Part shown: positions 17,752 through 26,927 of the stretch, piece after piece
How the letters are laid out: every line of letters starts with the position of its first letter
Position numbering within the stretch: the first letter of the stretch is position 1
Notes under the pieces: generated by a model
Seen by the model: only the letters and a program-made list of their open reading frames with translations
What the model was told of the DNA's origin: nothing
Database searches by the model: none
Made by a program: the position numbers and the translations under genes
NCBI RefSeq assembly: GCF_015291885.1
Contig: NZ_CP036186.1
Location: forward strand, 3,003,001-3,067,000
Direction: 5' to 3'
Length of the DNA stretch: 64,000 bases
Source: Stutzerimonas stutzeri
GTDB taxonomy: Bacteria; Pseudomonadota; Gammaproteobacteria; Pseudomonadales; Pseudomonadaceae

Positions 17752-19725
17752 TCAGGCTCCTTGCGCCGCCATGCCCAGCGCGTCGCGCACGCGGGTCTTG
17801 ACCTTGACCCGATAACGACGATCGCATGCTGCCAGCACACCGCCCAGGCCCATCATGAGCGAACCCAACCAGATCCAGCGGACAAAAGGCTTGATATGCA
17901 CGCGCACAGCCCAGGCTCCGTTATCCAGAGGCTCGCCCAGTGCAACGTAGAGATCGCGGGTGAACCCAGGATCGATACCAGCCTCGGTCATCGGCATTTG
18001 CTGCACCGTGTACAAGCGCTTTTCCGGGTGCAGCACGGCGACTTGCTTGCCGTCCTCCAGCACCCGAATAGTCCCCTTGTCGGAAGTGAAGTTAGGCCCT
18101 TCATGGTGCACGGCACCTTCGAAAACGAACTGGTAGCCACCAAGTTCCAGTGATTGACCTGGCGCCAGGCGCAGATCACGCTCGGAACTCTGATGACTGG
18201 TAAGCACCACGCCAATTGCGCAAACGGCAAGCCCGAGGTGCGCCAAGTGCATTCCCCAGTAACTCAGCGTCATGCTGCGCATGCCTTTGAGAAGCCCCTT
18301 GTGGCGGGTCTTGTCGATCAGATCGCGGACGCTGGCGAGCAACACCCAAGCGGCCAGCAGGCATACGGCAAGCACTGCCCAGTTGAAATCACCGAATATC
18401 AGCGAGCCAAGCCCACCAAGAACCACGCTCGCAATCAGTACCGGCGCCAGCATACTGACCAGCCACTTCACCGGGGTGTCCTTCCAACGCACCATGATGC
18501 CGACGCCAAGCGCCACCATCAGTGCCCCCACCAGCGGGACGAACATCGCGTTGAAGTACGGCGGCCCCACGGAGAGCTTGGCTCCAGATATCGCGTCCAG
18601 CAGCAACGGATAGAGCGTGCCGAGCAGAATCATCGCGGTCGCGACGACCAATAGCAGATTGTTGACCAGCAACAGCGTCTCGCGAGACCACAAGCCGAAG
18701 CCGACCTGACTCTTGACCACTGGTGCGCGCAAAGCGAACAGCGTTAACGAACCACCTACCACCATCAGCAGGAAGATCAGAATGAACACACCGCGCTCGG
18801 GGTCGGTGGCAAATGCATGTACTGAAGTCAGCACACCGGAACGAACCAGGAAGGTTCCGAGCAGGCTCAACGAGAAGGCCGCGATGGCCAGCAACACGGT
18901 CCAGCTCTTGAATACGCCCCGCTTTTCGGTAACGGCAAGCGAGTGAATCAGCGCCGTACCAACGAGCCACGGCATGAACGAAGCATTTTCAACCGGATCC
19001 CAGAACCACCATCCGCCCCAGCCAAGTTCGTAGTACGCCCACCAGGAACCCAACGCGATGCCGATGCCGAGAAAGGCCCAGGCTACAAGCGTCCACGGGC
19101 GGGACCACCGGGCCCAGGCGGCGTCAAGACGACCACCCAGCAGAGCAGCGATTGCAAAGGCAAACGCCACGGAGAATCCGACATAGCCCATGTAGAGCAT
19201 GGGCGGATGGACGATCAGACCAAAGTCCTGCAACAACGGATTGAGGTCACGACCATCCATTGGAACTTGCGGTAATAGACGCTCGAACGGGTTGGAGGTG
19301 ACGATCAGAAACAACAGGAACCCAATGCTGATAAGCCCCATGACTCCCAGCACACGGGCCAGCATGTCTTCCGGGAGCTGTCGGGAGAAAATTGCCACGG
19401 CAAAGGTCCAGCCAGCGAGAATGAAGGCCCAGAGCAGCAGCGAGCCTTCATGCGCTCCCCACACCGCGCTGAATTTGTAGTACCAGGGCAACGCACTGTT
19501 GGAGTTGTGGGCGACATAAGCGACGGAAAAGTCGTCGACCATGAAGGCATAAGTCAAACAGCCGAGGGAGAAGGCAAGGAAGGCAAACTGCCCCCAGGCT
19601 GCAGGCTGCGCCAACCCCATCCATTGGCGATCGCCACGCCATGCACCGATTAGCGGAAGCGTGGCCTGAACTACCGCCAGGCACAGCGCAAGAATCATCG
19701 CGAGATGGCCGAGCTCAGGAATCAT
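17752..19725 (-). CDS. ccmF: Heme lyase subunit CcmF
   Basis: CcmF is the large integral membrane protein that ligates heme from CcmE to apocytochrome c. The 657 residues contain about 15 membrane helices and the tryptophan-rich WWD motif [19 protein letters not shown] in the middle, flanked by conserved histidines that bind heme. A large periplasmic loop lies near the C-terminus before the last helix. The gene overlaps ccmE by four bases (ATGA) and ends two bases before ccmG. Confidence 0.97.
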   Translation of the reverse strand: MIPELGHLAMILALCLAVVQATLPLIGAWRGDRQWMGLAQPAAWGQFAFLAFSLGCLTYAFMVDDFSVAYVAHNSNSALPWYYKFSAVWGAHEGSLLLWAFILAGWTFAVAIFSRQLPEDMLARVLGVMGLISIGFLLFLIVTSNPFERLLPQVPMDGRDLNPLLQDFGLIVHPPMLYMGYVGFSVAFAFAIAALLGGRLDAAWARWSRPWTLVAWAFLGIGIALGSWWAYYELGWGGWWFWDPVENASFMPWLVGTALIHSLAVTEKRGVFKSWTVLLAIAAFSLSLLGTFLVRSGVLTSVHAFATDPERGVFILIFLLMVVGGSLTLFALRAPVVKSQVGFGLWSRETLLLVNNLLLVVATAMILLGTLYPLLLDAISGAKLSVGPPYFNAMFVPLVGALMVALGVGIMVRWKDTPVKWLVSMLAPVLIASVVLGGLGSLIFGDFNWAVLAVCLLAAWVLLASVRDLIDKTRHKGLLKGMRSMTLSYWGMHLAHLGLAVCAIGVVLTSHQSSERDLRLAPGQSLELGGYQFVFEGAVHHEGPNFTSDKGTIRVLEDGKQVAVLHPEKRLYTVQQMPMTEAGIDPGFTRDLYVALGEPLDNGAWAVRVHIKPFVRWIWLGSLMMGLGGVLAACDRRYRVKVKTRVRDALGMAAQGA

Positions 19726-20189
19726 TTTGCGTACTCCTTCTTGCCGTCCTCGTAGTGCTTCATCATGCCGCTCTTCTCCAGCGCCTGGGTCACCTCGGGC
19801 GGCATATAGTTTTCGTCATGTTTGGCTAGAACTTCGTCGGCGATCAGCACACCGTCCGCATTGACGCGGCCCAGGGCGACGATCCCCTGCCCTTCACGGA
19901 ACAGATCCGGGAGAATTCCTTGATAGATGATGGTGATCGCCTTGGCACCGTCCGTGACGCGGAAGGAGACAGTGAGCGAGTCATTGGTGCGCTCTACCGA
20001 GCCTTCCTCAACTAGCCCGCCCGCTCGGATACGGGTGCCTTCTGGGGCTTCTCCCGCTGCAATCTGAGTGGGCGTATAGAACAAGTTGATGTTCTGCTGC
20101 AGAGCGGACAACGCCAGCGCCACGGCGATACCGACGCCGGCGACAATCGCCAGCACGATGAAAAGACGCTTCTTGCGCACCGGATTCAC
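19722..20189 (-). CDS. ccmE: Heme chaperone CcmE
   Basis: CcmE binds heme covalently in the periplasm and passes it to CcmF. The 155-residue protein has an N-terminal anchor (about 8-29), an OB-fold and the heme-binding His124 in [11 protein letters not shown] with the axial Tyr128 (H-x3-Y form). The start is GTG at 20189, overlapping the ccmD stop by four bases. Confidence 0.96.
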   Translation of the reverse strand: MNPVRKKRLFIVLAIVAGVGIAVALALSALQQNINLFYTPTQIAAGEAPEGTRIRAGGLVEEGSVERTNDSLTVSFRVTDGAKAITIIYQGILPDLFREGQGIVALGRVNADGVLIADEVLAKHDENYMPPEVTQALEKSGMMKHYEDGKKEYAK

Positions 20190-20362
20190 TTCGACTCCTC
20201 CCGGCGCAAACGACGCGCCTCATCTTGCAGGTAACGCCGACGCGCCAGGACTGGCAGCGCAACGTTGAGAATCAGGACGGCCAGGCTGATGCCATAGGAT
20301 GTCCAGACATACACGCCATGATTGCCCATGGCGATGAATTCGGCGAAGGACGAAAAGTTCAC
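20186..20362 (-). CDS. ccmD: Heme exporter subunit CcmD
   Basis: CcmD is a 58-residue single-helix protein that helps release holo-CcmE from the CcmABC transporter. It reads [19 protein letters not shown], then a membrane helix and a basic tail [17 protein letters not shown]. The start is GTG at 20362, overlapping the ccmC stop (GTGA) with AGGA upstream; longer frames would begin inside ccmC without a ribosome site. Confidence 0.93.
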   Translation of the reverse strand: MNFSSFAEFIAMGNHGVYVWTSYGISLAVLILNVALPVLARRRYLQDEARRLRREESK

Positions 20363-21114
20363 GAGTTGTTTCCTACCAGAGCCTTGACCTCGTTCTTCAC
20401 CCAACTGGCACGCGATTCACGGCGCAGCACTTCCAGGCGCATACGCATCAGTAGCACCACAGTGAAGAAGCAGTAGAAGCCGACAACCATCACAAGTAGC
20501 GGCAGCCACATCTCCATCGGCATGGCTGGCTTTTCGGTGACTTTGAAGGTTGCCGGCTGGTGCAGCGTGTTCCACCAATCCACCGAATACTTGATGATCG
20601 GGATGTTAACTACACCAACGATAGAAAGTACCGCGCAGGCCTTGGCAGCACTGTCTCGGTTGCTGATCGCCTGGCCCAGAGCAATGATGCCGAAGTACAG
20701 GAACAGCAGAATCAGCATTGACGTCAGTCGCGCGTCCCATACCCACCATGCGCCCCATGTCGGTTTGCCCCAGACAGCGCCAGTCAGCAGCGCGATAAAG
20801 GTCATCCAAGCGCCGATCGGCGCTGCTTGCTGCAAGGCTACATCGGCCAGCTTCATCTTCCAGACCAGACCGACCACGCCGGCCACGGCGAGCATCACGT
20901 AGATCGACTGCGCCAGGAAAGCAGCCGGCACATGGATGTAAATGATCCGGAAACTGTTGCCCTGCTGGTAATCCTCGGGGGCGAACGCAAGACCCCAGAC
21001 AACACCGACGCTGACCAGCAACACAGCCGCCCAAGCCAGCCAAGGCAGCCAGCGGCCACTGATCTCGTAGAACCATTTAGGAGAGCCCAGCTTGTGAAAC
21101 CATGTCCAGTTCAT
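20359..21114 (-). CDS. ccmC: Heme exporter protein CcmC
   Basis: CcmC (251 residues, six membrane helices) attaches heme to CcmE. The WWD-type motif [14 protein letters not shown] is clear near residue 125, with conserved histidines before ([10 protein letters not shown]) and after it (WWNTLHQP). It is separated from ccmB by 90 bp, the only sizeable gap in the operon. Confidence 0.96.
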   Translation of the reverse strand: MNWTWFHKLGSPKWFYEISGRWLPWLAWAAVLLVSVGVVWGLAFAPEDYQQGNSFRIIYIHVPAAFLAQSIYVMLAVAGVVGLVWKMKLADVALQQAAPIGAWMTFIALLTGAVWGKPTWGAWWVWDARLTSMLILLFLYFGIIALGQAISNRDSAAKACAVLSIVGVVNIPIIKYSVDWWNTLHQPATFKVTEKPAMPMEMWLPLLVMVVGFYCFFTVVLLMRMRLEVLRRESRASWVKNEVKALVGNNS

Positions 21115-21204
21115 CGAATGACTCGTCGTCTAGCGAGACCTGACAGATCAGGTCTCGACATTCGTACTTCGACCGGGCGCGGGCGCCGGGCCATCAGGGT
21201 ATCG

Positions 21205-21876
21205 CTATTCGCCAACGCTGATTTTCAGGCCAGCGGCTATCGCAAAGGGTGTAAGGGTAACCGCCAGGGCCGTCAGACTGGCCAACCAGAGCAGATGCCC
21301 GACTGCCGGTAAACCTTGCAGGGCTGCCTGCAGCGCGCCGCTGCCCAGAATGAGCACAGGGATGTAAAGCGGCAGGATGAGTAGCGCGAGCAACAGGCCG
21401 CCCCGCTTGAGCCCAACCGTCAGTGCCGCGCCAACCGCCCCTAGCAGGCTTAGTATCGGCGTACCCAGCAGTAGGGAAATCAGCAGCACAGGGATGGTCC
21501 CAAGCGGCAAGCCCAACATCAACCCCAGTAGTGGTGCCAGCAAAACTAGCGCAAGGCCGGAAAAAACCCAGTGTGCCAGCACCTTGGCGAGCACCAGAAG
21601 CGCAAGCGGGTGCGGCGAAACGACCCACTGCTCAAGCGAGCCGTCCTCAAAATCGCTACGAAACAAGCCGTCCAGCGAGAGCAGTACAGCCAATAGCGCC
21701 GCAACCCAGACCAACCCTGGGGAAATGGTCTGCAACAGTTGCGTTTCTGGCCCCACAGCCAAGGGAAACAGGGCGATGACAATGGCAAAGAAAACCAGCG
21801 GGTTGGCCAGCTCGGCAGGACGGCGGAACAACAGGCGCGTCTCGCGCGCCAGCAGTAGTGTGAAAACGCTGCTCAT
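21205..21876 (-). CDS. ccmB: Heme exporter permease CcmB
   Basis: CcmB (223 residues) is the six-helix permease partner of the ATPase CcmA in the ABC complex that drives release of holo-CcmE. The N-terminus [20 protein letters not shown] and the segment [16 protein letters not shown] are family landmarks. It overlaps ccmA by four bases. Confidence 0.96.
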   Translation of the reverse strand: MSSVFTLLLARETRLLFRRPAELANPLVFFAIVIALFPLAVGPETQLLQTISPGLVWVAALLAVLLSLDGLFRSDFEDGSLEQWVVSPHPLALLVLAKVLAHWVFSGLALVLLAPLLGLMLGLPLGTIPVLLISLLLGTPILSLLGAVGAALTVGLKRGGLLLALLILPLYIPVLILGSGALQAALQGLPAVGHLLWLASLTALAVTLTPFAIAAGLKISVGE

Positions 21877-22508
21877 GCGGCCTGCTGCCCTAGATCCAGT
21901 TCACGATAGCCGGCCGGCTTCTCCGTCAGGCTGTGATGCGTGGTCAGTACGACCAGCCCACCCTGCTCACAGTGCATTGCCAGGTGTCTCTCCAATTGCG
22001 CCACGCCATGTTTGTCGAGCGCGGTAAAGGGCTCATCGAGAATCCACAATGGCGGCGGAGAAAGATAAAGTCGCGCCAGACCTACACGACGCTGCTGCCC
22101 TGCAGAAAGGGTATGACAGGGCACGTCTTCGAACCCACGCAGTCCTACTTCAGCAAGGGCTTGCCATATAGATTCGCGGGTAGTCGGCTGATGCAGCGCA
22201 CAGAGCCAAGAGAGGTTCTCTTCAGCTGTCAGCAAGCCTTTGATTCCGGCGGCGTGGCCGATCCACAACAGGTTGCGCGCCAGCTCACCACGCTGGGCAT
22301 CGAGTGGCTGACCGTTGAGCAACACATCACCTGCAGTGGGCTGCATCAGACCGGAAAGCAGACGCAGCAGGCTGGTCTTGCCGCTACCGTTAGGGCCGGA
22401 AATCTGCAGCATCTCCCCACTGTCGAGACGCAGATCCAGCTTGTCGAAAAGCAGGCGCCAATCCCGCTCACAAGCGAGCGCTACAGCTTCGAGAAAGGGA
22501 GTTGACAC
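21873..22508 (-). CDS. ccmA: Heme exporter ATPase CcmA
   Basis: CcmA (211 residues) is the ABC ATPase of cytochrome c maturation. Walker A is GPNGSGKTS, the signature motif [14 protein letters not shown] and Walker [13 protein letters not shown], followed by the switch His in TTHHSL. It is the first gene of the ccm operon; a -10 box and a terminator-like hairpin lie upstream (22535-22580). Confidence 0.97.
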   Translation of the reverse strand: MSTPFLEAVALACERDWRLLFDKLDLRLDSGEMLQISGPNGSGKTSLLRLLSGLMQPTAGDVLLNGQPLDAQRGELARNLLWIGHAAGIKGLLTAEENLSWLCALHQPTTRESIWQALAEVGLRGFEDVPCHTLSAGQQRRVGLARLYLSPPPLWILDEPFTALDKHGVAQLERHLAMHCEQGGLVVLTTHHSLTEKPAGYRELDLGQQAA

Positions 22509-22534
22509 GCTAGCGACACCTCAAGATGAAAAAG

Positions 22535-22580
22535 GCCTGGCCGCTATACTCAGCAACAGGGCCAGGCGTGCGGAATTATA
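22535..22580 (-). promoter_or_regulatory. ccmA leader: -10 box and terminator-like hairpin
   Basis: On the minus strand a perfect -10 hexamer TATAAT occupies 22575-22580; no convincing -35 box is found. A start near 22568 would place an 8-bp inverted repeat (GCCTGGCC at 22560-22567, GGCCAGGC at 22535-22542, 17-base loop) at the very beginning of the transcript, followed by CTTTTT and then ccmA. The structure could terminate, attenuate or stabilise the ccm mRNA. It may also shape the divergent start of the FliK-like gene. Confidence 0.45.
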
Positions 22581-22642
22581 CATGGCAACCCTTAGTGCCG
22601 AGGGCCGCAAACGCGAAAGGTTGTAAGAGCATTTGAGGAAAG

Positions 22643-24172
22643 ATGACCGAGATCAAGAGTACTGCCGCCCTGCCGCAGACCAGCGCACCGCGCCAATCCA
22701 TAGCGACCAGCGACCTTGCCTTGAAGATGCTGCAGCCCATGCAGGGCCTGCTCGCGGCGGGTGAGAACGCCGAAGCGGAAGTCGTCAGCATCAGAGAAGC
22801 CGCACAGGCATTTCGACTACTACTGCGCCTCACCATGAGCAGCGGACGCCAGGCGACTGTCGAGGTCAGTAGTAACAAGGCCCCACCGCCTGGAGCCGCA
22901 TTCGTGATCACGGCGCTATCCGACACCCGCCTGTTGGCTTCGCCACACATGACCGGCCGCCAACCAGCGTCCTCACTCGACCTTCAGCAACTACCGATCG
23001 GTAGCGTAATCCAGGGTCGAGTGGTTGCCACTAGCCAACAGCAGTCCGATGACGGACAGAAGCTATTCAAAGCGGTCATCAGCCTGCTCAATGCCCCCGT
23101 AGCTGGCCAGAAACTGAACATCGAGTCGAGCAGCCCACTGGCTCTCGGGAGCCTGCTGACAGCACAGGTCAAGGGCGACCAATCGCTTGCCTTCCTCCCT
23201 TTGGCTGGGCGGCTCGATCAGCTCCATGTCAGCGAGCAGTTGGGCGCACAACAAAACCGCCAGGCGTCATTGGAGGGACTGTTCAAGGCATTGCAGGGCA
23301 CATCTGGCGGACTCCCCGAGGGGTTGCGTGGCGCCGCCGACAAGCTGCTCGGACTGATACCCGACATGCAGCAGCTGGGAGACGCCAAAGCGCTGGCTGC
23401 GGCGCTGGCCAAGAGCGGCGTGTTTCTCGAGGCGCGCTTGCTGGCCGGGCAGACCGATGGCCTGCAGGGCGACCTCAAGGCCGGGCTGCTTCGCCTACTC
23501 GCGCAAATGCCTAATCTTCCTGGCAGCACACCGCTGGGCGGTGCCCAGGCCAGCGCCGCGATGGGGCAAGCCCTGCCGGCGTTCGCTCGGAATGCGCTTG
23601 GCTCGCTAGCGCAAAGCAACTCACGTCAGTTTGCGACGGCGTTCCCCCTACCTACCAGGCTGCCGCCCGGCATGGAAGACGAAGCTGATCTGGAGATGCT
23701 GCTCAAGCTTGCCGCTGCAGCCGTGTCGAGGCTACAGACGCACCAACTGTCCAGCCTGGCCCAGACACAGATCGGCCCCGATGGCGCACTGCTGACCACT
23801 TGGCAGCTGGAGCTGCCGATGCGGGATAACCGGGATATCGTGCCACTGCAAATCAAGTTGCAGCGCGAAGATCAACCAAAACGGCAGGAAAAGGAGCGCG
23901 GAGAAACACTGTGGAAAGTCGAGCTTGCCTTCGATGTAGCGCCGCTCGGGCCACTGCAGGTGCAAGCGCAGTTAATGCGTGGAACGTTGTCCAGCCAGCT
24001 ATGGGCGGAGCGTAGCGCAACGGCAGAACTGGTCTCCTCCGAACTCACCCATCTGCGTGATCGCCTACAAACCGCAGGCCTGAGCGTTGGCGAACTCACG
24101 TGCCGACAAGGCACTCCGCCGCAGGGGCCGAACACCACACTGGAGCAACGCTTCGTGGATGAAAAAGCATGA
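22643..24172 (+). CDS. Second FliK-like hook-length control domain protein
   Basis: This 509-residue soluble protein has a long Gln/Ala/Leu-rich N-terminal part and a C-terminal region (about 370-500) resembling the FliK C-terminal domain: LGPLQVQAQLMRGTLSSQLW followed by a helix ELVSSELTHLRDRLQTAGL, comparable to LGRMEVRIDLSKDQAQVTFL and LEGQMQRLREMFAQQGM of the true FliK encoded at 45611-46834. It overlaps the next gene by four bases (ATGA), and that gene encodes an FlhB C-terminal domain, the normal partner of FliK. It is on the strand opposite to every other flagellar gene here. The role is inferred, not known. Confidence 0.82.
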   Translation: MTEIKSTAALPQTSAPRQSIATSDLALKMLQPMQGLLAAGENAEAEVVSIREAAQAFRLLLRLTMSSGRQATVEVSSNKAPPPGAAFVITALSDTRLLASPHMTGRQPASSLDLQQLPIGSVIQGRVVATSQQQSDDGQKLFKAVISLLNAPVAGQKLNIESSSPLALGSLLTAQVKGDQSLAFLPLAGRLDQLHVSEQLGAQQNRQASLEGLFKALQGTSGGLPEGLRGAADKLLGLIPDMQQLGDAKALAAALAKSGVFLEARLLAGQTDGLQGDLKAGLLRLLAQMPNLPGSTPLGGAQASAAMGQALPAFARNALGSLAQSNSRQFATAFPLPTRLPPGMEDEADLEMLLKLAAAAVSRLQTHQLSSLAQTQIGPDGALLTTWQLELPMRDNRDIVPLQIKLQREDQPKRQEKERGETLWKVELAFDVAPLGPLQVQAQLMRGTLSSQLWAERSATAELVSSELTHLRDRLQTAGLSVGELTCRQGTPPQGPNTTLEQRFVDEKA

Positions 24173-24501
24173 CTGAGAAGCTACCGCGCCAGGCCATCGC
24201 GCTTAGCTATGACGGCGTGAACGCACCAAGCCTGAGCGCCAAAGGTGATGATGAGCTGGCTGAGGCTATTCTGGCCATTGCTCGCGAACACGAAGTACCG
24301 ATTTACGAGAATGCCGACCTGGTGAGACTGCTTGCGCGCCTGGAGCTAGGCGACGAAATTCCGGAAGCGTTGTATCGAACCATCGCTGAAATCATCGCTT
24401 TCGCCTGGTATCTGAAGGGCAAATGCCCGCCTGGCTTCCGCGAGTCAGACAATAATCCACAGGCTTCGTCCTGGCCATTGCTCAGTGGGCCTGGGCGTTG
24501 A
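24169..24501 (+). CDS. Stand-alone FlhB C-terminal (EscU/YscU-like) domain protein
   Basis: This 110-residue soluble protein aligns with FlhB just after its self-cleavage site: AIALSYDG corresponds to FAVALKYD of the FlhB in this window (residues 274-281), then DDELAEAILAIAREHEVPIY to DFVALKIREIAQEHKVTVLE, and GDEIPEALYRTIAEIIAFAW to DQEIPAGLYLAVAQVLAYVY. The NPTH cleavage motif and the membrane part are missing. Such FlhB-like fragments can replace the cleaved FlhB cytoplasmic piece in some bacteria (family knowledge). It is translationally coupled to the FliK-like gene. Its 3' end overlaps the convergent rhodanese gene by 20 bases. Confidence 0.88.
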   Translation: MTEKLPRQAIALSYDGVNAPSLSAKGDDELAEAILAIAREHEVPIYENADLVRLLARLELGDEIPEALYRTIAEIIAFAWYLKGKCPPGFRESDNNPQASSWPLLSGPGR

Positions 24502-24925
24502 GAGTGGCAAGCGCACGGTCTTCCCCACTCACCTGAGGAAAGTCGTGCAACAGCCAGGCGAAGTAGCCCGAGCGAAAATAGAAAACCTGCTGGTATCCCC
24601 ATGCCACGGCCATCCGCGCTGCCTCTGCACTGCGCGGGCAAATTTCACTGTCGCAGTAGATGACCAAGGGAAGCTCACGCGGCCACTCCGGACTTGCGAG
24701 GTTCACGAAATCGCTAGCGAGATCGAAATGCACAGCACCTTCAACGTGCCCCCATAACCACTCGCGGTCAGCACGCACATCGATGAACACCGCGCCCATG
24801 TCATGCAATCGCTTGGCCTGAAACACATTTACAGTCAGCGCCCCATCGACGTCGTCCGGCGCTTCTACCGCGTGCGCCCCAAGCGAAATCGAAAAAACTA
24901 GCAGAACGATTATGCGCCGCATCAT
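24482..24925 (-). CDS. Exported rhodanese-like protein
   Basis: This 147-residue protein has a signal peptide (about 1-19, ending AHA) and one rhodanese domain with AVFIDVRADREWLWGHVEGA and the active-site loop YCDSEICPRSAEAA, whose cysteine could carry persulfide sulfur. It should act in the periplasm; the substrate is unknown. ATGATG at the start follows GAGGAGGG. It overlaps the FlhB-like gene tail to tail by 20 bases. It is the last gene of the chemotaxis-side run but may be transcribed separately (134-bp gap). Confidence 0.88.
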   Translation of the reverse strand: MMRRIIVLLVFSISLGAHAVEAPDDVDGALTVNVFQAKRLHDMGAVFIDVRADREWLWGHVEGAVHFDLASDFVNLASPEWPRELPLVIYCDSEICPRSAEAARMAVAWGYQQVFYFRSGYFAWLLHDFPQVSGEDRALATLNAQAH

Positions 24926-25058
24926 TGCCCTCCTCGTCCCGGCCGGGGACTTCTGGACGCGCCTGGCAACGCCGGGCTGATACGGGTTTGAATGAGGTGA
25001 GCCCGGGAGGTTCCAGGCGTGGCGACGGGAGGACGTCTACGCGTTCACGTTACGCCGA

Positions 25059-25472
25059 TCACGGCTTCTGTCGTGACTGATGCAGTTTGCTCATCAGCTC
25101 AGCCTCGGACTGCGACAGGCCGCAGGACTGAGTCAAATCGTCGACGCTCGCACCCATGCCAACCAGTTTTGCGGCCTGGGAGAAGGAGAAGTTGTTGGGG
25201 TCGCGCTGCTCCATCTGAGTGAGCTTGTCCGGTAAAGGCGCGACTACGCGGCTCAGCTCGCGCAACTCATCACCCATGCGCAGGCTGCCTTCGAGGTAAG
25301 CGTCCAGACGGCTACTCAGTTCCTTGATTCGCTTGTCCCTGCTCGCATCGCGCTGCTGCTGTTGTTCCGCCAGCAGCCGCTGCCGTCTGAGCAGCCACAG
25401 GCAGAAACCCAGCAGGCCCAGACAGCAGAATGCCAGTGCAACCAGCGATGCGACCAGCGACGCGATCAGCAT
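25059..25472 (-). CDS. DUF2802 membrane-anchored protein
   Basis: This 137-residue protein has one N-terminal helix (about 3-27), a coiled-coil stretch (about 30-70) and a C-terminal helix-turn-helix-like part AAKLVGMGASVDDLTQSCGLSQSEAELM, written here only as the DUF2802 landmark region near 98-128. It starts three bases after cheW, so it belongs to the chemotaxis operon. DUF2802 genes regularly accompany polar flagellar clusters; their function is not established. Confidence 0.88.
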   Translation of the reverse strand: MLIASLVASLVALAFCCLGLLGFCLWLLRRQRLLAEQQQQRDASRDKRIKELSSRLDAYLEGSLRMGDELRELSRVVAPLPDKLTQMEQRDPNNFSFSQAAKLVGMGASVDDLTQSCGLSQSEAELMSKLHQSRQKP

Positions 25473-25475
25473 GTA

Positions 25476-25955
25476 TCAGATGCTCTCAAGCTCAGCCCAT
25501 TCTTCTTCGCTCATCATCTTGTCGAGTTCGACCAGAATCAGCAGCTCGCCATTCTTGTTACAGACACCTTGAATGAACTTGGCCGATTCGTCGTTACCAA
25601 CGTTGGGCGCAGTTTCAATTTCTGATTGGCGAAGATAGACCACCTCGGCCACGCTATCGACCATGATGCCGATGACCTGGCGGTCCGCCTCGATGATCAC
25701 GATCCGCGTGTTGTCCGATACCGGAGCAGTTTCCAGGCCGAAGCGCTGGCGCGTGTCGATCACTGTCACCACGTTGCCACGCAGGTTGATGATACCCAGT
25801 ACGTAGCTGGGCGCACCCGGCACCGGCGCGATTTCCGTATAGCGCAACACTTCCTGAACCTGCATCACGTTGATGCCGTACGTCTCGTTGTCCAGACGGA
25901 AAGTCACCCATTGCAGTACAGGATCTTCGGAACCCTGCGCAGACGTCATCTTCAT
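25476..25955 (-). CDS. cheW: Chemotaxis coupling protein CheW
   Basis: CheW (159 residues) links chemoreceptors to CheA. The protein is almost identical to my memory of Pseudomonas CheW: LQWVTFRLDNETYGINVMQV, VLGIINLRGNVVTVIDTR and VDSVAEVVYLRQSEIE. The ATG at 25955 follows AAGG; a longer frame to 26012 has no such site. It lies 83 bp after parP. Confidence 0.97.
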   Translation of the reverse strand: MKMTSAQGSEDPVLQWVTFRLDNETYGINVMQVQEVLRYTEIAPVPGAPSYVLGIINLRGNVVTVIDTRQRFGLETAPVSDNTRIVIIEADRQVIGIMVDSVAEVVYLRQSEIETAPNVGNDESAKFIQGVCNKNGELLILVELDKMMSEEEWAELESI

Positions 25956-26038
25956 AGTCCCACCTTCTTCAGTTACCGCAATGGCGGTCGATTCTATCGC
26001 TGGGTCGCGCAATAGGCGCGACAGTCATTTGATTGCGT

Positions 26039-26839
26039 TCAGTGCGCCCGAGGCTTGGCAGCGCCCTGCATTTGTTTGACTGCACCACTGGCAATCAGCT
26101 CGGCCAGCGCGGTCACGTCGACCAGCGCGCACATATGTTCAATTACCGTACCGGCCAGCCACGGACGTTGGCTACGCTGCGTCCGCCATTTGACCTCACT
26201 CGGGTCGAGGCGAATCGAGCGGCTGACCTGATGTACTGCCAGCCCCCACTCGTAGCCTTGAACCGATATCACGTACTGCAGGCCCTCGCGGAAGTCGTCA
26301 CGGTAACGATCAGGCATCACCCAGCGCGCCGTGTCCAGCACCTTCAGATTGCCAGCCTGGCTTGGCAGTATTCCAAGAAACCAATCTGGCTGACCGAACA
26401 GCGGCGTCAGCTCCTGATCGGCCAGCGGATAGATGGAGCCCAGGCACACCAGCGGCACAGCCAGGGTCAATCCGGCCACATCGAACAACAAGCATTCGAA
26501 CGGCTCCTCTCCCCAGCCAGGATGGGCCTCAGGCGCTGCTTCGACGGGTTCGCTCGACAGTTGCGGCGCAACCTCAAGCTCCACGACCGGCTCAAGGGTC
26601 AGGACCGGCGGCGGCGGTGCAGGTGCATCCACCACAGGTGCAGGCGCGGACGGCACGATCTCCAGCCGCGGCGGCTGGTTATTTCGCGTATCGCGCAGCT
26701 GCTCCTCGAGCACGGCAGCCTGAAACTCATCCTGACTGACCGAGTCTGCCAGCTCGATGGCGGCGTCCTGCAACAGCCCATCGAGGTAGGACTGCAGTGC
26801 CAGCTGGGAACGAGTTTCTGTTAGGACGATACGGCTCAT
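26039..26839 (-). CDS. parP: ParP: CheW-like array-localisation protein
   Basis: This 266-residue protein has an N-terminal segment (SYLDGLLQDAAIELAD), a Pro/Glu/Val-rich linker (about 60-120) and a C-terminal CheW-like domain (ECLLFDVAGLTLAVPLVCLG, VLDTARWVMP). Placed between parC and cheW, it corresponds to ParP of Vibrio and its Pseudomonas homologue, which integrates into chemosensory arrays and tethers them to ParC at the pole. The start at 26839 follows a short upstream frame without ribosome site. The assignment combines domain and context. Confidence 0.87.
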   Translation of the reverse strand: MSRIVLTETRSQLALQSYLDGLLQDAAIELADSVSQDEFQAAVLEEQLRDTRNNQPPRLEIVPSAPAPVVDAPAPPPPVLTLEPVVELEVAPQLSSEPVEAAPEAHPGWGEEPFECLLFDVAGLTLAVPLVCLGSIYPLADQELTPLFGQPDWFLGILPSQAGNLKVLDTARWVMPDRYRDDFREGLQYVISVQGYEWGLAVHQVSRSIRLDPSEVKWRTQRSQRPWLAGTVIEHMCALVDVTALAELIASGAVKQMQGAAKPRAH

Positions 26840-26927
26840 GGAACGAACTCGTGAAGAGAATCTGAACAGGCTATCGGCAGTGTGTACGACAAACTTGAGT
26901 CGCCACACGCCGAGCGGTACGGTGATT

